Of a DNA stretch of 64,000 bases, positions 33,441-43,531 are shown piece by piece (positions within the stretch are counted from its first letter, which is position 1; every line of letters begins with the position of its first letter). The stretch covers positions 28,195,001 to 28,259,000 of the forward strand of contig CM056574.1 of the NCBI GenBank assembly GCA_029721435.1. Reading direction: 5' to 3'. The translations under genes were made by a program, and so were the position numbers. Under the pieces are notes generated by a model. It saw only the letters and a list, made by a program, of their open reading frames with translations. It did not search any database and had not been told where the DNA came from. The stretch comes from Gymnothorax reevesii (lineage: Eukaryota; Chordata; Actinopteri; Anguilliformes; Muraenidae).

Positions 33441-35500
33441 TGTTCTCCTGTAACGTCCCCATAGATGAGTGTAAAAACTTGGTGGGAAACCACAAGTGGA
33501 CAAGCTCAAGCTGAAGTGCTTGATTATCACATAAATAGGTGCAAGGCACTAGCATCTGCTTAAGCCTCCTCACAGAGACCAGAAAGAGCCATTAAGATGC
33601 AGGAATACAGTTTTCTGGAAACAACATAAGTGGTATCAGAAGCTTTTACAGAGATGACACACTTAGAAATTGTATTCTAATGGCAGGGAGGAGAGGAGCA
33701 TCTGTATTACTGAGAGAGGATTAGAATGTCCCGAAAAATGGACCCAAGGAAGGGGGGAGCTTTTTGCGAATTCTGGGGGAAAAGGGGAATAAAATCATTT
33801 TTAAAGGTCACTCTGTTCTGTTTTCCACCATGTATGAGACTTGAATAACATTCTGGGAGAAACTAGCAAAAAATTGAATGGAATCGCCAACAGCCTGGAT
33901 AATAAATTCACAAGAATTAATTCACTCCAGTGCAAGACAAGTTCAAAGCCCTTTCTCTGTGATGACATTTATCACAAAAATCTCCTCAAGTACATAAAGA
34001 GACGTAAGGCATGAGACTTTTTTCTTACCGAGGATAGTAGGATGACAGCCTTCACCGGCCTGTGGAAATAAGAAGTTGAACTTAAGGCATCTGTTATCTC
34101 CACCGCTCTCATTACTTTTGTGGAGTTGATCTTTACTAGCTTCTGTAGAGCCGAATACCTCATGATCGGATTAATCTGAAGAAACAAGAAAGGGATAAAC
34201 AGCCTGACATTATATCCCTTCATCAACTCTCTTTTTCACTCTTATTCACGGTTACCTCAATTTTAGCACACATTTGAACACAGCAGACACCTGCATGAAG
34301 CACGTACTGTACATACACTATCTAGACCCCACTAGAGCCAGATGGCATGGCTGTCTTTGCAGCGGGAGTACACTGCATTCATAGACAAGGAAAAACTGCT
34401 AAATCTTCACAGAACCACAAAAAAAAAAAATGGGCATTTGCAAAAATCTCCCCCAAAAGCAGGGAATTCATGTAGTTGTGCTCCTATGCAGAAATGTGCT
34501 TGCTCTAAATCAATATATGATTGATAAATGCCGAGTATATCTACACTTAATGCACACTAAGCCTAAAATGCAAGCTATATTGCAGGATATTTTAGTCACA
34601 CCAGTTTAAAACTATGTGCTATGCAGGCCTAGTTTACTGCTGAAAACATATTACAAGATATGTGTTCCCAAATAGGGCAAATTGGCATGTTGGTAGTGAA
34701 TGTCTTATGAAAGTTAAACAGTGTATTTCCCTTGAGATTAATAACCAAAATCTTGACAAATGCCAAAGCAGTTAAGAATGTTACTGGGCATGACTGTTCA
34801 GATAAACACAGATGATTAGCTTCCCAGAGTGAAGGTGGCAAAATCGCAAAACTATCTCCTAGAGTTCTTACTGTGTACGTTGTATTTTTAACTTCAAATT
34901 ACAAACGCTTCAAACTCAGATATTCTAGAATTAAATTTTGAAATGTCATGCCTGCAGGAAATTCATTATTAAAAAGTTCTAATTGTGTTTAGCCATTCAA
35001 ATTTAGTAACCGATTATGATTTAAAGGTACTTTTAACACTTTCAAGGTTACATGCAACCTGTACTCAAACCATACTCTCAAATTCTCATTTACTCTGATT
35101 TACGACCCGTAGGAAAGTTTCCTAAAATCGCTCCCCTGCTGGTAGCAGGAAGGTACTGTTAGAGTTACAGTTTGAGTTCCAGATACAGTTTCAGTCATAT
35201 TTACACTTAAAATAACAGTTTGGGTAAGGATTAGGGTTGGGTTTAACATTTGGCATTAAATGAAAAAAGATAGAAAGTCACATTTCAGACATTTTGAGAA
35301 AAAATTGGGAAAACATATCCAACACCATCAATAAAGCCATGCCTTTTGCCATTCCTTTGTTTAGCAGTTTTTGGAAATGTGCAGTATTTCTATACAGTTC
35401 CAGTGTGAAATGAAGCGGAAGAAGCCTGTAAGTCCTAAATAACATCAAAATCAATTTCCTCAAAAATGCGACTGACTAGCTTTTGCCATTAAACACGAGA
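33441..35500. other. Unassigned non-coding stretch
   Basis: No gene or repeat recognised. Short A-runs at 34421-34431. Open frames are short and featureless. Confidence 0.5.
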
Positions 35501-35506
35501 CATGCT

Positions 35507-35685
35507 CGTACTTTTTAGAGTCTCCAAAGGTGTGCATGTCCTAGCACTGTGGGAAGAAACCAGTATACTCAGCATCCATCCATTGAACATGAGGAGAACA
35601 TTCAATCTCCACACAGAAAGGTCCCACAAAGCTTCTTGCTGTGAGGCAACTGTGCTACTCATGATGCCGCCATACCGCCTACGCA
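35507..35685 (-). mobile_element. tRNA-SINE, truncated
   Basis: Minus strand: a remnant of the tRNA head (ggcggcatcatgagtagc), gcctcacagcaagaagc, then a deletion across the B box, then the body (tctgtgtggagattgaatg, gtttcttcccacagtgc, ttggagactctaaa). Same family as 22868 and 57450. The missing B box means it cannot be transcribed. Confidence 0.78.
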
Positions 35686-36139
35686 CAGCCTGGAAAAGCA
35701 TGCGGTGAGTGAATGGTGTGTAAGGCCTTCAATGTATTGGAATGTCCAGAGTCTTTCCTTTTTCTCACCTTTCAGGATAGACACCCCCATCTCTGTGAAT
35801 CAGCAGTGGGTTTCCCGATTGGATCTCAGGATTAAGGATTTTTTAAAAGAGATTCATATGCAACGGACGTTCTTTCGTTACATGGGTTAGTTTCGAGCGA
35901 ACTTAAGAGATTCTTTAGTTACGAACCAGGCTGTACATGGACCTCAAATTGATTTGGAATAAAAATTACATTGGCTACTTGCCCACCTTCTGTCTCTTTG
36001 GCACTGGACTTACCCTTTGAATCAGATGTGAAATGGTCAGGTAGGCCTGACAGGTTTACAACAAAAGACTTGAGACCGTTGGACTTTTATTTTGACAAGT
36101 TATCCCCATTCTGTGTTCCACGTTTATGTAAGGATGGGT

Positions 36140-36243
36140 ATGATGGTTGAGTAATGTCTTATGAAACCCTCATGAATGCCTTATGAACAATTCCACGCAG
36201 CTGCTATGAATGTGTTATGAACGCACTTGTCAAGTAAAGTGTC
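36140..36243. repeat. Fragment ending in AAGTAAAGTGTCAC
   Basis: Repeated 'cttatgaa' / 'gttatgaa' phrases followed by the terminal word aagtaaagtgtcac, related to the repeat ending at 8560. A partial, aged copy. Confidence 0.5.
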
Positions 36244-36424
36244 ACTGTACTTTTCCCAATTCCAAAGCAGTTGGTACAGGCCACATGGGGAAGGCCACTA
36301 GCTACCATATTTCCCTTGCAGATAGCTGGAGAGATGCCGTTGACACAAAATTGAAACTCTGAGATCATTCATGTTGATAAATGATATTTTTTGGGCTATG
36401 TACTATAATATTTACATGTAAATT

Positions 36425-36565
36425 GTGTGTGTGCCCCATAATCGATTGACAAGCTGTCCTGGGCGTTTTCCAGTCTTTCGCTCGTTCAACTGGAATAGGC
36501 TTCAGCTCCCCTGTGACCCTTGTGAGGAAGAACCTATACAGATAATGAATGGATGGATGTTCACA
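36425..36565 (+). mobile_element. SINE/LINE 3' tail with (ATGG)n
   Basis: Contains ggaataggcttcagctccc, ctgtgacccttgtgaggaag and a tail aatgaatggatggatg. This is the typical 3' end shared by fish tRNA-SINEs and their partner LINE. No promoter head precedes it, so it is a 5'-truncated copy. Confidence 0.72.
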
Positions 36566-37643
36566 TTATACATGTGCTACAAAAGTATTTTTAGTGTACT
36601 GTACATTATAGAGTAAATAAAATGAGATTGATGAACGGTACTTTAGCCTCTACTCTAATGAACAGTTGGGTAAGGCAAGAACTAGCGCGCTCATAAAATA
36701 CGGACACAGTGAAGGCAAAATCAAACCCACTGTATCAAGCCTTTAACATAAAGGTGCCTTGTTTGTCTGAAAAATAAAAATAATTATCTTGTAATGATCC
36801 AAGCCAAAGGGTTTTATGTCACAGGTCAGGACTAGCTGGGGTATATTTCACAGAGCTCAAACACAAACTCAAGTCAATGTCCGACATGCAGCACTTAAAA
36901 TACTTACTATTTTGTCCTCACGTAAAATATAGGCAGTAGTGGAACAAGCTAGATCTCAAGCATTAAAGCAACAAAATGGGCCTCTCTAGGCAGCTAGGGT
37001 TATTTTATTGTTGTATACACCTAAAAACAAAGACTGAAAATGGCTGAACTAGTTACAATAATAGCCTTCTGGAAAGCAAGAGAATCATTCCACCATTGTA
37101 TGTTCGTAAAAAAATAATCTGAATGAAACAGCTATAAAATCACTCTCAGTAACGAACATTAAAATCAATTACAAAGTAATTTTACGGAATTACGAGATGA
37201 ATTTTATTGAGAAGCTGGCCTCTCACTTTGTTGGGCAACGATTTTGCTTTAATGCTCAATTAATGTGAGAGATCTGCCACACAGATTGGAAAATATTTCA
37301 CTGAAAGACCGGAGAAAGAAAATTGTCTGAGACTAAGTGCTCACAGACCTCATTAGCAATTGTAAATGGCAGAACAAGTTTAGTGTTATGCACAGGTAAA
37401 GTAATGAACCCCTGGTGCTTGATATGTGGAGTTAGAAATTCAGAAATGAGAGTTAAACAAAGAAAATTATTATATCTCAGTTAAAGTGAGGATACACTTA
37501 GAGGAGAATACACTTTGACAGTTCAAGAGGGTCCTGTGAGGACCTGTGTGTATTGTGTGTTTCTGTGATTGCGACCATATGTACTGTACATTAACAGACA
37601 TTATTTGCACACTTGCATGTGTATGTGTGTTCGAATGCACACA

Positions 37644-37681
<38 letters not shown>

Positions 37682-38065
37682 TGTGTTACTGCTGCACAGC
37701 AGGAGGCGGACAGAGTAAAAGCGGAAAAGCGGATCACTGCCAGCTCTTTCTAGAGGTTAGGCTCTGAGGTCTGCATTACTATTTTATAACACTTTTTCTG
37801 TGGAAAACAGCTATCATTTAGGTTTTAGCATGCAGTATGTGAGATGCTGCTAGAAGTACACAGTACACAGCCTGATATAGAAAACTCTTTTATTCTCTGT
37901 GTATCTTATTCTGCCTGCATCCCCTTCTCTCCTTATTCTCTATCAGAGTAAAGGTTGCCCTGAGAATAGAATTACTGCAAATAATGTGGTTTCGTTTACC
38001 CCTTGTATTTTTACCACAGGGCTCTTATTTTGACGAAAATATAGGTACATTCAAGTCCTAATGGT
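36566..38065. other. Unassigned stretch with a (TG)n microsatellite
   Basis: A TG/CA run of about 55 bp lies at 37634-37688. Otherwise AT-rich, no gene or repeat end recognised. Confidence 0.5.
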
Positions 38066-38069
38066 TGAG

Positions 38070-38610
38070 TTCTGTCAGGGAGAACTAAACAAGAGCCAGA
38101 CACAGATCACAGAGGAAAGATGAATGAGCTGGTTTTTTAACTGAAAAACACTTTGCTCAAAACAGTCAGAAGCAACTTAGTTCAGACCTAGTCTAAAGAT
38201 AGGTTGGAGAGACCATGGTACTTTGGGGGCTAAGGTGAGGTTGAAGGGACTGGTCTGAGGTCAGTGACTGGAACTGTGAAACAGTACACGCAAGCAGGTG
38301 CACACTTTCGAACCGGGATGTAGGAGAGACTGGAAGAAGCCACTCTTCAGGGCTGCAAACACTGGGAAGAGATTTGAACAGTACCATTTAAACAGGTACT
38401 CAGGATGGGAAAAAAATAACAATCCTGCAAAGGGGAGACAGACCAGGAACTTAAAAACACACAACAGCAATTAACAATAGAAAACAGGTGAGAGCAGCAG
38501 TACAACATGAAGGGCAAAACACCAGACAATAATTAAATGATGAGAAACAATTAGGTTGGGAAAAACCCAAAAGGATGGCTGGATCTTGGTGGAAAAGAAT
38601 TCAGAAAGAC
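38070..38610. mobile_element. Family A-like dispersed repeat, copy 4 (tentative)
   Basis: Starts ctgtcagggagaac and ends ggatgcgacag, with the same style of caaaaac/acagg purine-rich phrases as family A (gagacagaccaggaac, aaaacacacaacagcaatt). The GTTAGT words and the ggggcggagact landmark are absent, so it may be a different family of the same type. No coding content. Confidence 0.4.
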
Positions 38611-39400
38611 TCAGGATGCGACAGATTTCAGTCAATTCCACTTGTTAAATGTGTAAACACCGTGCAACTAGGCTAAGGTGGGTCCTTGCTGACGCAGAAG
38701 GTCTCAGCGTGTTTGTCGTAACAGTCAGGTAAAAGATGGTCCTCGCAGTCTCCATTATAATAATGGGGTCTGGCTACAGCGTCAGCACTAGACCCCTGCC
38801 CCAGGCCTCACGTGATGACGTCTTTCACGTTCTGCTTTTAAATGGCCTGAAACGTGCCTAGTGGATGCTGCAGCCCTAATATCTTAGGGGTTACAATATA
38901 TCTGACTCCATATCAAATTTAGGATATAAAATTCTGATTGCAATCATTTGCGGTTACCATATGTTCGCATAAATATAATCAAATTTCAATTAGTCAACTT
39001 ATTACTTAATTTGGAGCTCCGTTGTGCATCGGACTCATATCATAACAGGTCTTTACCTTACTCCGCTGGACCAAAACCATCTGAACAACCCAATCCGGCG
39101 AAAGAACTCAGAGGCTGGCGGCCTATTAAGCACAGTAATTTGACATAAAAATTCGCTATGAGTAGGGATTACCGGGGCCCAAAGCGAGCAAATACAAGGC
39201 ATAACGGAATTCTCATCGTTTAGAGGCCTTGCGTCTTTTAAGATTTCCGCCTAAAGATATAAACAGAATCTTGCTTGAAGCCAATATTAATAGCACCATA
39301 CACAGCATGAAAAAATCCACCTTATAACGCAGATGCCAAGCACGTTGATCAGGCACGCAATTACGGACCACGTTACTCAATTGAGAGCCAGGAGTCTGAA
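38611..39400. other. Unassigned non-coding stretch
   Basis: 38760-38880 has several CpGs. No gene recognised. It may include internal sequence of an LTR element whose LTR is the block at 39413-39770, but no retroviral or gypsy protein motif is visible. Confidence 0.35.
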
Positions 39401-39412
39401 TCCGGAAGTATA

Positions 39413-39770
39413 TGTTCGTTTAAAGTCAGAAACACACAACAGATGCAGATATCAATTTATTTCGCCAGGTAGGCACAAGCTTAAATCACAAGACTCAATT
39501 ACATCGTTACAGAAAAGATAAAAAGAAGTCAATTCATACCTGGCGCGGCCCAAAACTACACATATACACAAAGTATATGAGGGAAGGATGAATACAAGCT
39601 TCCCCGACTTCTCTGTTTCCCCCTCTTTTATGCCCAATCTCTAGACTGTGTCCTATGGCGGGGTCATAGGTCGTTTCGGTAATTCGAGCCAAGACGGCTC
39701 CCCCATTCCGGAGGGACTTTGGGAGGAGACATGACCACAAGGAAAATTGAACTGTATTTTTTTCCTAAAG
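39413..39770 (-). promoter_or_regulatory. LTR-like promoter/polyA block (tentative)
   Basis: On the minus strand the order is: a GC-rich upstream part with gccgtcttggctcg, a TATA-like cataaaagaggggg at about 39632, roughly 170 bp, then AATAAA at 39461, and a possible LTR end in GAACA at 39413. That is the layout of an LTR (U3, TATA, R, polyA signal, U5). I could not find a matching target duplication or a primer binding site, so both ends are uncertain and the class is unknown. Confidence 0.35.
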
Positions 39771-41895
39771 TTATTGAATGAGGGTATGGCACAATTTTAA
39801 TTCCTTCGAAATATTCCCTAAGCGATTTCAGAAATCTAGAGGATTAAAATGACACCAAACACGACCTGCTTGCGCTAGAGTTGGTCATGAAACGTTCGAT
39901 ACAATACCAAATTACAAGAATAACCTGCATAAATGCTATTACTCCATTCTTATCATACAGTATAACAGAAATACACATTATTTTGTGACATCGTGAGCGA
40001 GATGAGTGTTTTAACTCAGAAAATGGAAAGTCTTTAGAAATATTTACATAGACGGTAGTGTATTTTAATTTTAAGGCTGCAGTTATGTCAAAGTCCATTG
40101 GATGGCACTGTGGAGTTGTCCGGCATGGGTAGCGCAGGCCAAAAGTTTGTGGTAAGCAGTTTTTTGGTGGTTTGCAAGACATTTGAGCCAACCATTACCC
40201 CAGAGATTGTCCCTCACTTCCGAGACAGGTGGCCACCTCAGCTGTAGCAAGCTAAGTTTGGTGCCAAAGGGACCCTAGTTGAGTCTGCTCCCATGACCCT
40301 GGGTGGTCTCTGCCAAATGGCGGGGCCCCTATAACAACAAGGATCTGACTGCTGGAATCCTGATTATGCGCCAGGTGCATGTAGTTCTCTCTGCCTTTCC
40401 TTGCCACTTACAAATGTGACTCAAATAATTTATAATTCACAGTGTTTCGCTGGTTTATTTTAATAACATGCCACTAAATTGGTTAACAAAGTATTTAAAC
40501 TTAAAGGAACTAATTGTCCTGTTTAACTGTGTCCTGACCCCTCCACATCACAGCCCCGTCAATTTTGCAGAAAACTAAAAATACTATAGAAAAATGGCAA
40601 GCTACTTAGGGATAAAAACAAAATTAAAAATTCATGTGAATTCAAAGTCCAGGAGTGTATATCTATCACCCCCTTCATTGCTAAAATGAATAGTGATTTG
40701 TAAATTTGCAAAATAAAACAGTGTTGCTCTCCACAATCTGACTTCCTGAGAACTCACAATTAATAGTATGTAACCAAGCTCGTGGATCAAATGTGCATAC
40801 AGTTATGCAGCTAAAAATCTACCCTTCAAGTGCTCTGTGATGTCCACTCATGACCCCAAACAATCCTGACTAAAACTGAAATTGAAACAATCCTTTATTG
40901 ACTGTAAGCTGCTTTGTTTTTAAAGTGAATGTTTAAAAAGGCCTTTTTTTTCGTTTTCTGTCTATGATTTGCACCAATGTGGAAGTTGCCGGCTTTTAAA
41001 TTTTTTCTAATCACGAATAAAATCAAACAATATAAAGCTGTTCAGTATGCACTGTACTTTACCTTGTTACAAATACAAATACGTCCAATGAAACATGACC
41101 AAAGGAAAAAATAAACCCTGATTTCTTTCCTGGTGTTATTTCTTTCCTGGTGTTGTTTATTAATCTTTAATTAAAACAGAATTCAAAAATGCATAAAGGT
41201 CACCAAAGACAAGAAGTTATTTGTTCACCATCTGTGCTTAAATTTTTTGCAACTTCGATAAATCTGCCAAGACAGTAAAGGTGAGTGCCAAAGTGTCGGG
41301 TGGTGGTGGGCAAAACAGGAAAAAGAAATATACACAACATGGTTATTAAGTACAAAATTCTGAGAGAGTTGTTCACAACTTTGATCCTCGGGGACCCCAA
41401 TTAATTCTGGTTTTCAATTTAACTAAGGTTGTAATACCAAACAGTTCATTTTCCGTAATTAGGAGCGGCTTCATGCCCAGAGTGATTACGCACACTCCAA
41501 AGTTACATTATGTATCCCACATAGGTAAGGATAAAATTTTTATATTCCCTTGGCGCTTATTGTGATTTAATGCAAAAAAAAAAAAAAGCATAGAAAATGG
41601 GTTTTTTATTAAACATACTGACACAAATGTGGATTGTCTTTTTAATTCTTTATTACCTAACAAATGGTTAGCTTCAAAAGCCATGTGTCCACAGTGTTTA
41701 CAGTTGAAAGCATAGTGACTTAAAAGAGTGTGATTTACAATAACAAGTGTGTTTTGCATCCCTTAAATTCAGTCTGCCTTTTATTTAAAAGCACATGTGC
41801 AGTGCTGTGAATCTTTGTACTCCATCCTCTATATCTAACCATTTTCACCTTTCAGCGATGAGAAGTCTTGCCAATTAACCGACTGGCAATTCAAC
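39771..41895. other. Unassigned non-coding stretch
   Basis: No gene recognised. 41385-41430 contains tcctcggggaccccaatt and ggttttcaattt, words seen near hAT-type MITE ends, perhaps a decayed copy. An A run is at 41574-41586. Confidence 0.45.
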
Positions 41896-41974
41896 AATTG
41901 AAGCACTGATTACTAAAACCCCACAAGTCAAGTCAAGTGTGACTTATGGGGTTTTAGTAATGGATGCTTCAATT
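41896..41974. repeat. 79 bp foldback, 35 bp arms
   Basis: Arm aattgaagcactgattact... (41896-41930) is inverted at 41940-41974 with 31 of 35 positions matching and a 9-base loop (agtcaagtg). Transcribed, it would form a long stem-loop. It sits just upstream of the older LINE fragment. It may be a tiny MITE or an insertion/duplication scar. Confidence 0.8.
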
Positions 41975-41979
41975 TACAT

Positions 41980-42640
41980 GCGCTGATTTAGAGAGCGAGT
42001 AACTTCAGAGAGACTGATTAACTTTGTAGATTACAATAATATTCTCATTCATAATAATTGTGATTTTCGTAAACTGTTTTCCACTGAGCACGCTATTATT
42101 GATTTGTATGATAAGTTTAAGTCCAATTTACTGAGAAAAATAAGCTATAAATAATGCTATTTGTGTTTTCATGGACTTATCGAAAGCATTTTACACACAA
42201 GATAATTTTGTTATCCAAATTAAAATTTTATGGTATACATGGAACGCCACTTAAATGGTTCAGAAGTTTTTTGGCAGACAGAAAACAGTTCACATCAGTC
42301 CATTCATTCCATTCTGATTTTGGTGTTTTGACATGTGGAGTACCGCAAGATTATATTTTGGTTCCCTTAATTTTTTACATGTACATTAATGACATCATCA
42401 ACTCTTCATCTTTCTGCCAATTCATTTTATTTGCAGATGATACAATGATTGCAGCATCTCATAAAGACTTTGATTTTTTTAGTTTAAATACTTCATGATA
42501 ATTTGAATAATACATATGATTGGCTCGTTTGCAACAAACTTTCCTTGAATATATTGAAAACCAAATATATGATATTTAAGAATGCCCAAAATTCACAATT
42601 AATTTATGATACTGCCACTATTCTCATTAATAATACTCCA
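41980..42640 (+). pseudogene. CR1-superclade LINE reverse transcriptase, part 1
   Basis: Plus-strand frames give ERLINFVDYNNIL, DFRKLFSTEHAIIDLYDKF, then after a stop and a frame change LSKLKFYGIHGTPLKWFRS, FLADRKQF, GVPQDYILVPLIFYMYINDI and the catalytic FADDT (42430-42444). NKLSLNILKTKYMIFK follows. These are palm motifs of a non-LTR reverse transcriptase, closest in style to Daphne/Crack-like members of the CR1 superclade. The GVPQ box has lost its usual Gly and Ser residues. Coding is interrupted at 42640 by an insert and resumes at 43356. Partner pieces are at 43356-43445 and 48940-49115. Confidence 0.85.
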
Positions 42641-43355
42641 TTATAAAACGGGTGCTTCCCTTCATTAAATGTGATTGGCTGAGCCGCGTTTCATGCCGGT
42701 ATAATATTACTGTAACCCACTGTGGCAGGCCGCAGCACAAAATATCCCTGCACGCAACAAACTACTCTGCGCTCAACTGACTCATTTACGTTTGTTTCAA
42801 GACTTTTAGCTCTATATTTCGGTGTTAGCGAAGTTTAGCCCATAAGCGATAAATTGTTGCCTTTTTTCTCATGTGTTTATTTTATGGCCGATGTGTGAGG
42901 TAAACACATCCATTGTAGTGAACGCTAGCTAGTTGATAAGCTGGCTAGCAAACTAATGCACAATTCAACATATCTTCCTGAACACCGGCAAGCGTGGAGG
43001 ACAAATGTCAATTGTTCCCTACCCTCGCTGCTGGTTGTAATGATATTGCCGATCGCCATAGTTTTTGAGTAAACTCAAAAACTGAAATGAAGGTAAAATT
43101 ATTTGACAGGGACTTCGGAAGACTGAAGGAGACATTCAAAATAGCCTGCTTTTATAGTATATCTACATTAGCAAGCCCAACCATTCTGTCCACTCTATCT
43201 TGCTTGGTGGAAGAACGAATAGTTCTCCATTTTATTGTTGCATTATTACCAATAAATTGTCAATTTTTTTTCTCCGCTGTGCGCCGTGCCTTAGAACGCC
43301 CCTCCGCCGTTATAAAATCACTGTAACCCACTGCTTCTCGGGGCTTATTCCTTAA
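42641..43355. mobile_element. 715 bp unclassified insert in the older LINE
   Basis: LINE codons stop at ...INNTP (42640) and continue in frame at VEHCNVFKYLG (43356), so everything between is an insert. It begins ttataaaacgggtgcttcc and ends ggggcttattccttaa. Near each end the phrase ACTGTAACCCACTG recurs in direct orientation (42710 and 43322), preceded by taata/ttata. The interior is non-coding and rather CpG-containing (gcgccgtgcc, ccctccgccg). TTA occurs at both edges, so a short target duplication is possible. No terminal inverted repeat is obvious; class unknown. Confidence 0.75.
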
Positions 43356-43445
43356 GTAGAACATTGCAATGTCTTTAAATATTTGGGTATCTCTTTTGAT
43401 GAAAACTTCATCGGACTTTCAAATTAATTCAGTAAGCAGGAAGAT
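43356..43445 (+). pseudogene. CR1-superclade LINE reverse transcriptase, part 2
   Basis: VEHCNVFKYLGISFDENF, a small frame change, then SVSRK at 43428-43443. This is the segment just after the catalytic palm in this LINE group (YLGI.FDE, then SRK). It ends at the AAGAT duplicated by the CR1 insertion. Confidence 0.8.
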
Positions 43446-43531
43446 AACATCACATAACATGAATGGCAGGAACAGGCCTTTCAGCCCAACTAAGCTTGCC
43501 AGTTTCTTTATACTATTGTGAATATATCCCT

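Noticed and set aside
32778..33493. Minus-strand open frames reading LHRDLSPV-like repeats
   Set aside because: They are produced by the minisatellite period and have no start, domain or flanking gene context.
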